The notes beneath the pieces were generated by a model that did no database searches, was not told the DNA's origin, and was given only the letters and a program-made list of their open reading frames with translations. Of a stretch of DNA of 64,000 nt, positions 1 through 9,116 are shown piece by piece. Every line of letters begins with the position of its first letter. Position 1 is the stretch's first letter. The DNA is taken from positions 1-64,000 of the forward strand of contig NZ_LVJH01000043.1 of NCBI RefSeq assembly GCF_001637205.1. The letters run 5' to 3'. Made by a program: the position numbers and the translations under genes. The DNA comes from Paenibacillus glacialis (GTDB taxonomy: Bacteria > Bacillota > Bacilli > Paenibacillales > Paenibacillaceae).

Positions 1-117
1 TCACCCGTCCGCCGCTAAGTTGTTTTGGAAGCAAGCTTCCAAAACAACTCCGCTCGACTTGCATGTATTAGGCATGCCGCCAGCGTTCGTCCTGAGCCAG
101 GATCAAACTCTCCATAT
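1..117 (-). rRNA. 16S ribosomal RNA, 5' end (partial)
   Basis: The reverse complement carries the universal start of bacterial 16S rRNA: GAGAGTTTGATCCTGGCTCAG at 92-112, followed by the GACGAACGCTGGCGGC and CATGCAAGTCGAGCGG blocks, then a helix-6 hairpin (V1) and GCGGACGGGTGA at the window edge. Only about 115 nt of the gene are inside the window; the rest lies to the left. The exact mature 5' end cannot be fixed by eye. The V1 sequence is of Paenibacillus/Bacillus type. Confidence 0.97.
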
Positions 118-272
118 AGTAGATCGTTTCAAATCAGCTTTGCAGCGATTTGGAACAATCTATGAAAAGAGCGATTATGCTCATTTAAAACAAACTGACG
201 AGAAATTTCTTTCTCTATCAAATGATTTCTCATTTGTTTTGATTTCACTTTCGTGAAATCTACTCACTCGTT

Positions 273-290
273 GTTCAGTTTTCAAAGACC
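273..290 (-). promoter_or_regulatory. rrn leader boxA-like antitermination element
   Basis: On the minus strand the leader between the rrn promoters and 16S contains GGTCTTTGAAAACTGAAC, which resembles the boxA (TGCTCTTTGAAAA-type) sequence of Bacillus rRNA leaders. boxA recruits the Nus factors that protect rRNA transcripts from termination. Assignment is by motif and position only. Confidence 0.6.
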
Positions 291-338
291 AATGATTTCG
301 CTTTGTCGTTACCAGTCTGTCTCGGTGACAACTTTTAT

Positions 339-367
339 ATTATATCATGTCCGGTTCGTTTACGCAA
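339..367 (-). promoter_or_regulatory. rrn promoter P2 (SigA type)
   Basis: Minus strand: -35 TTGCGT (362-367), 17-nt spacer, perfect -10 TATAAT (339-344). It is the downstream member of a tandem pair driving the rRNA operon that begins at about 117. Confidence 0.85.
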
Positions 368-443
368 GCTTTTTTTCGATTTAAGTTTCATTCGATATTG
401 GCTTGCCGATTCAACAAAACACTTATTTGTTGGCCGGACTAAT

Positions 444-472
444 AATATATCACGGCGGTAAAATGAATGCAA
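444..472 (-). promoter_or_regulatory. rrn promoter P1 (SigA type)
   Basis: Minus strand: -35 TTGCAT (467-472), 17-nt spacer, -10 TATATT (444-449). It lies about 105 bp upstream of P2. Tandem promoters of this layout are usual for Firmicutes rrn operons. Confidence 0.8.
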
Positions 473-590
473 GTCTTTTTTAATAAAATGTTTATAGAAA
501 TTAGAATCTCCTCATTCAGTATAAATTTATACACGATTTTATCTTCTATAGAAGATTCTCATAGCTCTATACCCCCAATACATATTTGAA

Positions 591-626
591 CAAAAAGATA
601 GCATGGCCACATGGCCATGCTATCTT
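591..626 (-). terminator. Terminator of pbuG
   Basis: A perfect 13-bp stem (596-608 with 613-625, loop ACAT) is followed on the minus strand by TTTTTG. It lies just after the pbuG stop and separates pbuG from the rrn promoters. Confidence 0.9.
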
Positions 627-650
627 TGTAATTTCCCGAAAAGTAATTTC

Positions 651-2051
651 TTATCCTGCGCTACCGAGGAATACATAACGTAGAATGATCAGAAATGCCA
701 ACACCCACATCATCCAGTGAATGTTATATTTCTTCTTCTCTACAAGGTTACCGAAAGTAGCCAGAATAACATAAGTAACAATACCGAACGAAATCCCGTT
801 AGCAATATTGTAAGTGAAAGGCATCATTGTAATAGTCAAGAAAGCCGGAATCGCCACGACCATATCCTGAAAGTCGATTTCTTTAATGGATTGTACCATA
901 AGAACACCAACGATAATCAGCGCCGCCGCAGTAGCCGATCCTGGAATCAATGCTACAACTGGAGCAAGGAACAAGGCTAACAAGAAACATACACCTGTTG
1001 TTACAGCGGTAAGACCTGTACGCCCGCCTTCAGCTACTCCTGCTGCACTTTCAACAAATGCTGTTGTTGTGGAAGTACCAAGCATAGCTCCACCTGTTAC
1101 AGCAACTGCATCTACAAACATTGCTTTACCTACACGTTTCTTACCTTCTACCGGATCTTTCATAATACCAGCACGTTGAGCCGTACCAACCAATGTACCG
1201 AACGTATCAAACAATTCTACAAAGGTAAACGTCACGATCGCAGAGATAAGACCTGTGTGCATAATGCCTTCCCAATCAAAGGACATAAAGTTCAACTGGG
1301 TGAAGTCAGGAACCCAATGAATATCATTGCTCTGCAAGGAACTGAAATTTACTGCACCCATCATGATGGCTACAAGCGTTGTCCCGAGGATACCAAACAA
1401 AATTGCACCTTTAACACGAAGCACCATCAAAATAGCGATTAGAATCACACCAACAAGTGCTAATTGAACATCTGTATTCGTAAGGCTACCAAGATGAATC
1501 ACTGTTTCGAATCCTAGCACATCTGTAAATGTATGTGCTGGAATATCCTTACCAGCTTCAACACCGATTGTCATCAGTCCACTGTTCTTCAAACCTAGTA
1601 CGGTGATGAACAAACCAATACCGACTGTAATTGCATGTTTTAAGCTATCTGGAATAGCTTCAAGTAACATTTGTCGTATATGAGTAATCGTCAATAGAAT
1701 AAAGATCAAACCAGAGACAAATACCGCGGTTAAGCCCATTTGCCAAGTGAACGGATGATCTGTCGATGCTGAAGACAATACAACAGAAGCGAAATAAGCA
1801 TTCAAACCCATACCAGGCGCCAAAGCAACTGGGAAATTAATAAACAAGCCCATTGCAATTGTAAAAATCCCTGCCGCTAGTGCAGTAGCCAAAAATACAG
1901 AATACCATCCCATGTCTATTTGGCCAAAAGCCGTTAGCGTGTTCGGATTGACAGACAAGATATAAGCCATTGCCATAAATGTAGTCAAACCAGCCATAAT
2001 CTCTGTGCGTACTGTAGTACCATTCTGTTTCAGTTTAAAAAACCGATTCAT
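651..2051 (-). CDS. pbuG: Guanine/hypoxanthine permease, NCS2 (AzgA-like) family
   Basis: Predicted 466-residue polytopic membrane protein for proton-linked uptake of hypoxanthine and guanine. The N-terminal region with 'TFMAMAYILSVNPN' and the 'APGMGLNAYFA' loop are signatures of the AzgA/PbuG branch of the NCS2 family; the later segment with 'GTSTTTAFVESAAGVAEGGRTG' holds the second half-helix binding motif. Length is normal for the family. The ATG is preceded by GGGGGAAG seven to eight bases upstream. A purine riboswitch with an intrinsic terminator sits in its leader, so excess purine should switch the gene off. Its position next to guaA matches the Bacillus subtilis order guaA-pbuG. The exact purine preferred cannot be told from sequence. 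Confidence 0.93.
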   Translation of the reverse strand: MNRFFKLKQNGTTVRTEIMAGLTTFMAMAYILSVNPNTLTAFGQIDMGWYSVFLATALAAGIFTIAMGLFINFPVALAPGMGLNAYFASVVLSSASTDHPFTWQMGLTAVFVSGLIFILLTITHIRQMLLEAIPDSLKHAITVGIGLFITVLGLKNSGLMTIGVEAGKDIPAHTFTDVLGFETVIHLGSLTNTDVQLALVGVILIAILMVLRVKGAILFGILGTTLVAIMMGAVNFSSLQSNDIHWVPDFTQLNFMSFDWEGIMHTGLISAIVTFTFVELFDTFGTLVGTAQRAGIMKDPVEGKKRVGKAMFVDAVAVTGGAMLGTSTTTAFVESAAGVAEGGRTGLTAVTTGVCFLLALFLAPVVALIPGSATAAALIIVGVLMVQSIKEIDFQDMVVAIPAFLTITMMPFTYNIANGISFGIVTYVILATFGNLVEKKKYNIHWMMWVLAFLIILRYVFLGSAG

Positions 2052-2086
2052 TAGAATACTTCCCCCTTAAATATGTTTGACAGCAA

Positions 2087-2116
2087 CAAAAAGCTGGAGT
2101 CATAGTGACTCCAGCC
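2087..2116 (-). terminator. Riboswitch expression platform: intrinsic terminator
   Basis: Minus strand: a GCTGGAGTCA/TGACTCCAGC hairpin followed by a T-rich tract, located between the purine aptamer and the pbuG ribosome binding site. It is expected to form when ligand is bound. It also gives the pbuG leader a transcription-attenuation layout rather than translational control. Confidence 0.88.
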
Positions 2117-2185
2117 CGAAAAAATAAGAGAACAACCCGTATGTTAATAGCCCAAAAGCTATTGCAAACGTGGGTTTCTTTTATA

Positions 2186-2250
2186 ATCGTAGCCAGGTCA
2201 TTATGGTGACCTCGTAGAGACTTCCAAGCCAATCCTCGGAATTATACGAA
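2186..2250 (-). ncRNA. Purine riboswitch aptamer (guanine class, variant)
   Basis: The minus strand shows the purine-aptamer order: P1 strand TCGTA with the TAAT junction, P2 (TTCCGAG/CTTGGAA), the J2/3 core GTCTCTAC, P3 (AGGTCA/TGACCT) and the J3/1 core ending CTACG that closes P1. The nucleotide equivalent to position 74 is C, as in guanine-responsive members. Departures from the usual consensus are J3/1 reading GGCTACG instead of GACTACG, and both loops L2 (GATTGG) and L3 (CCATAA) being one base shorter than the usual seven. It precedes the purine permease gene. Confidence 0.88.
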
Positions 2251-2272
2251 ATATGTGTTGTTGTGCTTTATC

Positions 2273-2302
2273 ATTTTATGTCGAAGAAACATACCTTGTC
2301 AA
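2273..2302 (-). promoter_or_regulatory. pbuG promoter
   Basis: Minus strand: perfect -35 TTGACA (2297-2302), 18-nt spacer, -10 TAAAAT (2273-2278). The predicted start falls about 15 nt before the riboswitch P1 helix, as expected. Confidence 0.8.
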
Positions 2303-2583
2303 TGATATATCCGTACATTATACATTCTTTTTTTATCATTGTTCGTGAATTAATTGTTTAATGTGTTTTTTTCTATTATTCTCATATGACGGATATCCTA
2401 TTTACTAACCATCGTACTTTTGGGACAAAATATTCGCTTTCATTCGTGAAAAGGAGAAACTCTACACCGTCATGTTACTCATCACTTTGGAGTACCCTTC
2501 ACTAGAGAGCGAACCGAAACGGTTTGAATCGATCATTCATCTTCATCCAAACCCAACAAGGATTATCGAATCATCCTTCCTCA
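2303..2583. other. Intergenic spacer with no recognised feature
   Basis: AT-rich spacer between the pbuG promoter and the guaA terminator. An open frame from 2472 on the plus strand runs through the guaA terminator and antisense into guaA, so it is not accepted as a gene. No repeat, tRNA or further riboswitch was seen. Confidence 0.6.
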
Positions 2584-2626
2584 CAAAAAAAAGAGCAAAT
2601 CCCATTAACATAACGGGTTGCTCTTC
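2584..2626 (-). terminator. Terminator of guaA
   Basis: Minus strand: stem AAGAGCAA/TTGCTCTT with an inner CCCGTTA/TAATGGG pairing, followed by a run of Ts. It directly follows the guaA stop codon. Confidence 0.88.
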
Positions 2627-2649
2627 TTTGTCTTGTTCTTATTCTATAA

Positions 2650-4188
2650 TTACTCCCACTCAATCGTTGCAGGTGGCTTAGAGGTAACGTCATAGACGAT
2701 ACGGTTAACATTATCCACTTCATTTACGATACGAACGGAGATTTTCTCCAGCACATCCCAAGGGATACGTGCCCAGTCCGCAGTCATTCCATCGATGGAA
2801 GTTACCGCACGGATACCGACAGTGTAAGAATACGTACGAGCATCGCCCATTACTCCTACACTCTTCATATTAGGAAGAGCGGTAAAGTACTGCCAAATTT
2901 CACGATCTAATCCCGCTTTCGCGATTTCTTCACGTAGAATATAATCCGAATCCCGTACAATCGTTAGCTTCTCTTCCGTCACTTCACCCAATACACGAAT
3001 CGCAAGACCCGGTCCTGGGAACGGTTGACGCCATACGATTTCAGGAGGCAATCCACATTCTTCACCGACTTTACGAACTTCATCTTTAAATAATGTATTC
3101 AAAGGTTCAATCAATTTGAACTTCATGTCTTCAGGAAGTCCACCCACATTATGATGTGATTTGATCGTTTGAGCTGTAGCTGTTCCACTCTCTACGATGT
3201 CCGTATAAAGCGTTCCTTGAGCCAAATATTTAAACTCATCGAATTGACCTGATTCTTCTTCAAATACATAGATGAATTCATTCCCGATAATTTTACGTTT
3301 CTGTTCAGGATCATCTACACCAGCAAGCTTGGACATAAATCGATCGCGGGCATCGATTTTAACAACTTTCATATCGAATTTACCTACGAAAGTCTCCATT
3401 ACGCTCTCAGCTTCACCCTTACGTAATAGTCCATGATCAATGAACATACACGTTAACTGGTCACCAATAGCTCTATGGATCAATCTAGCCACAACGGAAG
3501 AATCTACACCTCCGCTGAGTGCACACAATACGTTATCTGTTCCAACAAGCTCACGAATTTCGCGAACTTTATCCTCAACAAATGATTCCATCGTCCAATT
3601 GCCTTCACATTGGCAGATTTCATAAAGGAAGTTACGAATCATCTCGTTACCGTTCACTGAGTGCTGAACTTCTGGATGGAACTGTACTGCGTACAGTTGC
3701 TTCTCAACATTACTCATCGCAGCAATCGGTGCAGATTCCGTACCTGCATTCAGAACGAATCCAGTCGGAAGCTCCACCACGTGGTCTCCATGGCTCATCC
3801 ATACTGTCTGATTCAACTCTAGACCTTTGAGAAGTGTAGTCTGATTGTTAAATTGTAAATCAGCCTTACCGTATTCTCGTTTAGAAGAACGCTCTACTTT
3901 TCCGTTCAGTTGATGCGCCATAAGCTGCATCCCGTAGCAAATACCTAATATTGGAAGGTTCAGATCATAAATCGCAGGATCTACATGTGGTGCATTTTCT
4001 GCATAAACACTGGATGGTCCTCCAGAGAACACAATTCCTTTAGGGGAAAGTTCCTTAATTTTCTCGGCTGGTGTGTTGTATGGCAACAATTCGCTATATA
4101 CACCCAAGTCGCGAATGCGGCGTGCTATCAATTGATTATATTGTCCTCCAAAGTCAAGGACTACGATGATTTCGTTAGGTTTACTCAT
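2650..4188 (-). CDS. guaA: GMP synthase (glutamine-hydrolysing)
   Basis: Converts XMP to GMP with glutamine and ATP, the last step of guanine nucleotide synthesis. 512 residues, the usual length. The class I glutamine amidotransferase domain fills about residues 8-195: 'GICYGMQ' contains the nucleophile Cys84 and 'QFHPEV' the His-x-Glu pair. The ATP pyrophosphatase P-loop 'LSGGVDSS' follows near residue 225, and the C-terminal dimerisation domain ends 'PPATIEWE' as in other GuaA proteins. The ATG has AAGGGAGG upstream. It carries its own promoter and terminator and sits between the MoxR/DUF58/transglutaminase genes and pbuG, the same order as in B. subtilis. Confidence 0.98.
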   Translation of the reverse strand: MSKPNEIIVVLDFGGQYNQLIARRIRDLGVYSELLPYNTPAEKIKELSPKGIVFSGGPSSVYAENAPHVDPAIYDLNLPILGICYGMQLMAHQLNGKVERSSKREYGKADLQFNNQTTLLKGLELNQTVWMSHGDHVVELPTGFVLNAGTESAPIAAMSNVEKQLYAVQFHPEVQHSVNGNEMIRNFLYEICQCEGNWTMESFVEDKVREIRELVGTDNVLCALSGGVDSSVVARLIHRAIGDQLTCMFIDHGLLRKGEAESVMETFVGKFDMKVVKIDARDRFMSKLAGVDDPEQKRKIIGNEFIYVFEEESGQFDEFKYLAQGTLYTDIVESGTATAQTIKSHHNVGGLPEDMKFKLIEPLNTLFKDEVRKVGEECGLPPEIVWRQPFPGPGLAIRVLGEVTEEKLTIVRDSDYILREEIAKAGLDREIWQYFTALPNMKSVGVMGDARTYSYTVGIRAVTSIDGMTADWARIPWDVLEKISVRIVNEVDNVNRIVYDVTSKPPATIEWE

Positions 4189-4222
4189 TGTGTTGTCGTG
4201 CCTCCCTTAATTGTTATTGCTA

Positions 4223-4252
4223 ATTATACGCAAACGTAAATCATACCGTCAA
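4223..4252 (-). promoter_or_regulatory. guaA promoter
   Basis: Minus strand: -35 TTGACG (4247-4252), 18-nt spacer, perfect -10 TATAAT (4223-4228). The resulting 5' leader is only about 25-30 nt, too short for a riboswitch. Confidence 0.8.
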
Positions 4253-4268
4253 GAAAGTTAGAACTAGT

Positions 4269-4361
4269 TATATAGATTGAACTAAAGTTTGCGCTCTCCA
4301 TTTCAATCATTTCTAAAGAAGTTCATGAATATGGGGTTTCGTCTTTAGTTCAATCTATATA
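4269..4361. repeat. Dispersed inverted-end repeat, copy 1 (best preserved)
   Basis: A 93-bp element with perfect 19-bp inverted ends, TATATAGATTGAACTAAAG (4269-4287) and its complement (4343-4361). Four related copies lie at 9023, 22503, 27044 and 39825. The right end is one base from the stop codon of the transglutaminase gene. It has no coding capacity. It could be a MITE-like or REP-like element and would fold into a long hairpin in RNA. Confidence 0.85.
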
Positions 4362-4362
4362 G

Positions 4363-6657
4363 TTATGACAGTGAATGAGCTAGCGCTTCGCATCGTTGCA
4401 AAAAAGATATACTTTGGACACGATTTAGGAGTGTTTTATCGTAAGCGATGCTTTCCCATTGTTCCACAAATCGAACTAATTCCTGATGTAGATTCTCATC
4501 CGTAATCGTGAGTGAATGGACATATTCTCTTAAGGTAAATCCCTTCGGAATCGAGCCAAAACGCCTATCCACCTCGTCCCATATGACAAGAGCGGCCTGC
4601 AACAATTGTTCCTTTTGAGGAAAGGCGCTCCTTGTTATATGACGTAATCTCCACAGACGAAAGTACCGACGACTTTTCCAAATGCTCGTAATCGCAGCTA
4701 TGATAAGTATCGTCACAAATATCATTCCTGGGATAAAATACCCCGCTTCACCTGCCGCTATTCGTATCTTCGAAACAGTCCCTACGATCTTATCCATACG
4801 GTCGGTAATAAAATTCTCAAGAGAGCCCTTATTATCCCCTATTGGTGTGGCTACCGGAACAGACTCTGATTTCTCTTGAAGGCTCGAGAACCCTGGTGTT
4901 GGATCAAAAGGAATCCATCCCATTTCAGGAAAAAACACCTCTACCCAAGAATGCGCATTACTGGATTTGACAACATATGTCGTAGTGCTACCATTTTCTA
5001 GTGTTCCTGGTGCGTATCCTTTTACCAAGCGAGATGGAATTCCTTGAGTTCGAAGAAGAACCACCATAGATGTAGAGAAATGGTTACAGTATCCCAGTTT
5101 CGTCTGGAATAAAAAGTTGTCAACGAAGTCCTGATTGGCTGGAGGAACGCTTGTGTTAAGAGAATATTTATAGTTGTTCTGCAAAAAGGTCTGCACTGCC
5201 CGTACCGCATCATAGCGATTAATGGTATTAGATGTCATTTGGACACCTAGTTCCTTAATACGTAAAGGAAGTTGTTCAGGCAACTGCAAATATCGTTTTG
5301 AAATAGACTCAGGATCAGTACCTGAAGCCTTACGCAATAAATCAGCGTTTATCGATGGAATAGCAACTTCAACTTGATAACTTTTTACAGGACTAGAGCT
5401 TACGGTGCCTGGATATTTAAGCGTATCCGCTATTTCATCGTGTAACAGATACACCGAGCTTTCTCCGTTCATTGTGGAAATATTCGTAACTTGCTTCGCA
5501 CCCCCTCCACTAAAGAGAGGGATTTCACCAGGCATAGGTTGATTAAATTTTATAGTCTGAATAGCGAGCTTCACCTCACTATCCTCTTTCACGGATGAAT
5601 CATTCTGCAAGCTAGCTTTCATATCAACGGCATTGAAATAAGCCTGTGGTTCCGCCCAACGTCGACCATCATAATACCCAAAGGTTTCCCCACGCCAATA
5701 AGACGAAACTGGTGATTCCGCTACGAATTCTATCTTACTCGTGAGTTGAAGAGGTATGCCCAACTCCTCCGCTCCTGCACCATACCCAGTGACCGCTGAC
5801 CGAGAGTCCTGCTGATTAAGCTCTAATCCCGACCAATCCTTGAACTTCTCCACTGCTGCTTGAACACTGATCTGCTGCGCAGGCTTAACAGAGATTACTT
5901 TGCCACCCATCCAAGCTATACCAACAGCTGTTGTACCTATCACACAAACGATCACAAACCAAAAACTATAGTGGCGATTACTTAGTCCATAAGAAGATGA
6001 AGATCGTTCAAGGAGTCTAGATAACGAGATGCCCCCTTGAAGAATAACAAGCAATAGAGCAGTACGAACTATATCTGGATATACGTCTAATCCAAGTAGC
6101 GTTTCTAGGCAGAGTAAATAGACTAAAGTTGCCGCTGCGAAGAGCCCTATACTCCCACGATAAAGAGCCAAAGATTGTACCGTTGACACAAGTAGACTCC
6201 ATCCCATCATAAGGATCAGCGTACGTGTCTCTGGTCCAACTACCGAAAGGCTCCATTCCTGCATAACCATTGTGATATCATGCTGAATAATCGCCCGATA
6301 TGCAACAAACCAATCTAACCCTCTATCTCTTCCCGTTAAGAATGCCCATGCCCCCATGGTTAGAAATAGATGCAAGGGGATGGATATCCACATCTTTGAT
6401 CGAAACATCCCTACGAGTAACAGTAATGCCGTTAGTCCATACAACACTTCTATTAATGAACTACTTAAACTTAAATATCCGCTAGAGAGTGGATACAACC
6501 ATTCCACAAACAATCCCATAATAGGGCAGGACAATAAACACCGATACAGGAGTGTATCTGCTCGTCTAGATTTAGGAAGAGCGTCTTCTGTTCTAGGAGA
6601 AGCAAGTCCGATTGGACTATACATAGCGATTTCTGCGTTCTGTATAGGAACCGTCAT
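4363..6657 (-). CDS. Membrane-anchored transglutaminase-like protein (TgpA/YebA type)
   Basis: 764 residues. The N-terminal third has about six hydrophobic helices, followed by a large extracytoplasmic region with a transglutaminase-like core: 'GYCNHFSTSMVVLLR' (catalytic Cys), 'SSNAHSWVEVFF' (His) and 'PFDPTPGF' (Asp). A further membrane helix follows and then a C-terminal DUF4129-like cytoplasmic part. The family is a membrane-bound papain-fold enzyme of unknown substrate, usually with DUF58 and MoxR. The chosen start has GGAGGT eight bases upstream and overlaps the DUF58 gene by 41 nt, suggesting translational coupling. It corresponds in position to B. subtilis yebA. Confidence 0.9.
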   Translation of the reverse strand: MTVPIQNAEIAMYSPIGLASPRTEDALPKSRRADTLLYRCLLSCPIMGLFVEWLYPLSSGYLSLSSSLIEVLYGLTALLLLVGMFRSKMWISIPLHLFLTMGAWAFLTGRDRGLDWFVAYRAIIQHDITMVMQEWSLSVVGPETRTLILMMGWSLLVSTVQSLALYRGSIGLFAAATLVYLLCLETLLGLDVYPDIVRTALLLVILQGGISLSRLLERSSSSYGLSNRHYSFWFVIVCVIGTTAVGIAWMGGKVISVKPAQQISVQAAVEKFKDWSGLELNQQDSRSAVTGYGAGAEELGIPLQLTSKIEFVAESPVSSYWRGETFGYYDGRRWAEPQAYFNAVDMKASLQNDSSVKEDSEVKLAIQTIKFNQPMPGEIPLFSGGGAKQVTNISTMNGESSVYLLHDEIADTLKYPGTVSSSPVKSYQVEVAIPSINADLLRKASGTDPESISKRYLQLPEQLPLRIKELGVQMTSNTINRYDAVRAVQTFLQNNYKYSLNTSVPPANQDFVDNFLFQTKLGYCNHFSTSMVVLLRTQGIPSRLVKGYAPGTLENGSTTTYVVKSSNAHSWVEVFFPEMGWIPFDPTPGFSSLQEKSESVPVATPIGDNKGSLENFITDRMDKIVGTVSKIRIAAGEAGYFIPGMIFVTILIIAAITSIWKSRRYFRLWRLRHITRSAFPQKEQLLQAALVIWDEVDRRFGSIPKGFTLREYVHSLTITDENLHQELVRFVEQWESIAYDKTLLNRVQSISFLQRCEALAHSLS

Positions 6658-7918
6658 AACTCTTCACCTCCTTACCTGAGACGCTATCTATTGCTCTCTT
6701 TGCACTTGAAGAATCTATGTTTAATCTGAACAATCTTGCTCCTATAGATTGAAGAGAGTTGGCAATCGCATCTTGTCTTGTTCGTAGTTCTACGTCCTCA
6801 CCATTTTTATTAGATTTATTAGATAATGAACTACTTGAGAAGACAGAGTATATATCCACCATCAGCCCTTTACGTTGAAGACTTGCTACCGCTTTGGTAA
6901 GTTCACCATGTAACCCACCTGTAATGACAGCAACTCTTGTTCCTGGCAGTAACTGATCCATATCCTCCATCACTTCGGAGATTCTCTTTGTTCCATTCGG
7001 CTCAATGATGGCAAGGGTAGTAAGGGGCGAGGGAGAACCAATGGGCGTCTTTAGGTCACCCTCTCCGCTCATCAACTCCACATGTACACCCTCATCTAAT
7101 GCATTCTGAAGTAAACCCGCTGCGGCGGAAACAGCCCCTTCGAATAACTCTCGCGTAGCGTTCTTGAGGCTCCCTACTTCAGAATCTATTATTGTATAGC
7201 TCTGCGGATTATGATCCAGAATAATACATAACTCATGATCTTCTAATTCCTCTAAGAGGCGAGTCTGTAATCTCCCCCGCCGAGCCGAGCTTTTCCAATG
7301 AACTCGGCTCAATGGATCACCCGCGTAATAGTCGCGAACCTCTAACCCCCAGATACCGGTAGGTCGTTGCTGCTGCTCCACTTGCTCCCCTTCTCTAACA
7401 TCCTGACTTGTCCATCCATGTTCTAAGGAGATGGTTGCAGGTATCGGGAGCACGATGATGTCTTCTTCACAAGGCAGTAAATAACTATTCTTGAAACAAT
7501 GAAACAGCCCACCCCACTCCACATGGCAGACTTGATAAGTCGTGATCCCCCGAGGGAGGTTCTGTAAATAATACTTATAGGTATATGAACGACGCCACCC
7601 AGGAAACCACAATTTATTGTAGCTTCCTTCTGTGAAATAATCCGTGATACTCATCCAAGGAAGGGGAAGTACAGACCGAAATTCAATATACACCTCTACT
7701 TCAACTTCTTTACCAGCTGTAAGCTGGAGGGGATTAGCTGTCCTCTTAATCTCAATATGATGAGCACCAAACCATTGCAGAGCAAGGCCACCTAACATAA
7801 AGATTGCAGTAAGCATCATTAGAAACCATACAGAGGTCCCTCCATTCCACATATACAATGAAATGAGTGCACCTAGCCATGCGGCTGCAATCAACCATTC
7901 CCGTATCCTGGCCCTCAT
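6617..7918 (-). CDS. DUF58 domain protein (YeaD type)
   Basis: 433 residues with two N-terminal membrane helices (about residues 8-50), then a soluble region containing the DUF58 hallmark 'RDYYAGDPLSRVHWKSSARRG' (split across about residues 207-227) that leads into a von Willebrand A-like fold. Function is unknown; it is thought to act with a MoxR chaperone ATPase on membrane or envelope complexes. Its ATG overlaps the MoxR stop by four bases (ATGA), and its own end overlaps the transglutaminase gene by 41 nt, so the three genes form one tightly coupled operon. Confidence 0.9.
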   Translation of the reverse strand: MRARIREWLIAAAWLGALISLYMWNGGTSVWFLMMLTAIFMLGGLALQWFGAHHIEIKRTANPLQLTAGKEVEVEVYIEFRSVLPLPWMSITDYFTEGSYNKLWFPGWRRSYTYKYYLQNLPRGITTYQVCHVEWGGLFHCFKNSYLLPCEEDIIVLPIPATISLEHGWTSQDVREGEQVEQQQRPTGIWGLEVRDYYAGDPLSRVHWKSSARRGRLQTRLLEELEDHELCIILDHNPQSYTIIDSEVGSLKNATRELFEGAVSAAAGLLQNALDEGVHVELMSGEGDLKTPIGSPSPLTTLAIIEPNGTKRISEVMEDMDQLLPGTRVAVITGGLHGELTKAVASLQRKGLMVDIYSVFSSSSLSNKSNKNGEDVELRTRQDAIANSLQSIGARLFRLNIDSSSAKRAIDSVSGKEVKSYDGSYTERRNRYV

Positions 7919-8904
7919 GATCTGCTCCCTTTCCGGCTTCGATACGGAGGCACGTTGATTCTAGACATTAGTTCCAGCACAAGTTCTTCACCAGAGATAC
8001 CTTCCATTAGGCTCCGCGCATGAACTACAATGCGATGGGAAAGCACAGCAGCTGCGGTTTCTTTAACATCATCTGGTGTGACGTACATTCTTCCATTCAT
8101 ATAAGCTGCCGCTTGCGAGGCTACCATCCAAGCTAACGTTCCACGCGGACTGATGCCAAGCCTTAGTCTAGGATGACGTCGTGATTCATCAGCAACAGAT
8201 ACAAGTAATTGTTTAATGGAATCATCCACAAACACATTCTTCACTTCTCGCTGCATAACTTCCATTTCTTCAGCCATCATTACAGGTCTCACTCGATCCA
8301 ATGGGTGGTTCATTTGCATACGTGATAATAAATCAATTTCCTGCTCTGGGCTTGGATAACCTAGACTAAGTCGTATCAGGAAACGATCAAGTTGTGCTTC
8401 GGGCAACTTATAAGTACCTTCGAATTGAAGCGGATTCTGAGTCGCCAACAAAAGAAATGGACGTGGTAATGGATACGTCTTACCATCAACAGTCACCTTC
8501 TGCTCTTCCATCGCTTCCAACAGCGCTGATTGCGTGCGTGGAGAGGCACGATTAATCTCATCCGCCAATACGACATTGGACATAATGGGTCCTGCTCTGA
8601 ATTCAAAATGCCCAGTATGTGGATGGTATACGGAAATACCCGTAATATCAGAAGGCATAAGATCGTAAGTGAATTGAATACGACCAAACGATCCTCCCAT
8701 ACAGGCAGCAATAGCTCGAACGAGCATCGTTTTACCTACACCCGGTACATCTTCAAGAAGGACATGCCCACCACTTAACATAGACATCAGTACAAGACGA
8801 ATCTCAGATTCTTTGCCAACCATAACTGTACTCACGCGTGAGATCATTCTATCTAGTAATTCGGGTGCTAATTCTTTGTGATTCATCGATGGAGTAGACA
8901 ACAT
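7915..8904 (-). CDS. MoxR family AAA+ ATPase (YeaC type)
   Basis: About 329 residues. Walker A 'GVPGVGKTML', Walker B 'VLADEINRASP' and the sensor 'ATQNP' are all present, followed by the MoxR C-terminal helical lid. MoxR ATPases act as chaperones that assemble or activate partner complexes. The open frame extends upstream to 9012, but the ATG at 8904 is preceded by AGAGAGGT at good spacing and begins where family members begin, so it is preferred. First gene of the MoxR-DUF58-transglutaminase operon. Confidence 0.93.
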   Translation of the reverse strand: MLSTPSMNHKELAPELLDRMISRVSTVMVGKESEIRLVLMSMLSGGHVLLEDVPGVGKTMLVRAIAACMGGSFGRIQFTYDLMPSDITGISVYHPHTGHFEFRAGPIMSNVVLADEINRASPRTQSALLEAMEEQKVTVDGKTYPLPRPFLLLATQNPLQFEGTYKLPEAQLDRFLIRLSLGYPSPEQEIDLLSRMQMNHPLDRVRPVMMAEEMEVMQREVKNVFVDDSIKQLLVSVADESRRHPRLRLGISPRGTLAWMVASQAAAYMNGRMYVTPDDVKETAAAVLSHRIVVHARSLMEGISGEELVLELMSRINVPPYRSRKGSRS

Positions 8905-9022
8905 GATTACCTCTCTTCTCCTCATGGATTGATTCTGTTTAAATCTATCAACTATTATTTCCATGAAAGAAGAGAAGTAGACATCTGATATTATATTTTC
9001 ATAGAATGACACTAATTATTCG

Positions 9023-9111
9023 CTAGATCGATTGAACTAACGTTTGCGTTTTCAAAAAGTTCAATCCTTTCTACAGAAAATCATGATTATGAGTTGTTCA
9101 GTCTATATAGA
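9023..9111. repeat. Dispersed inverted-end repeat, copy 2 (diverged)
   Basis: Same orientation as copy 1. The left end AGATCGATTGAACTAACG and the internal 'TTCAATCCTTTCTACAGAAAATCATGA' segment (9059 onward) align with copy 1; the right end is shortened to GTTCAGTCTATATAGAT. It ends five bases from the stop codon of the polysaccharide deacetylase gene. Confidence 0.75.
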
Positions 9112-9116
9112 TGATT

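Noticed and set aside
20..256. 78-codon plus-strand frame at the left edge
   Set aside because: It is antisense to the 16S rRNA 5' end and its leader.
2035..2232. 65-codon minus-strand frame upstream of pbuG
   Set aside because: It spans the purine aptamer and terminator and overlaps the pbuG start; it is the riboswitch leader.
2472..2681. 69-codon plus-strand frame with a weak ribosome-site-like AAAGGAG
   Set aside because: It runs through the guaA terminator and antisense into guaA; composition is not protein-like.
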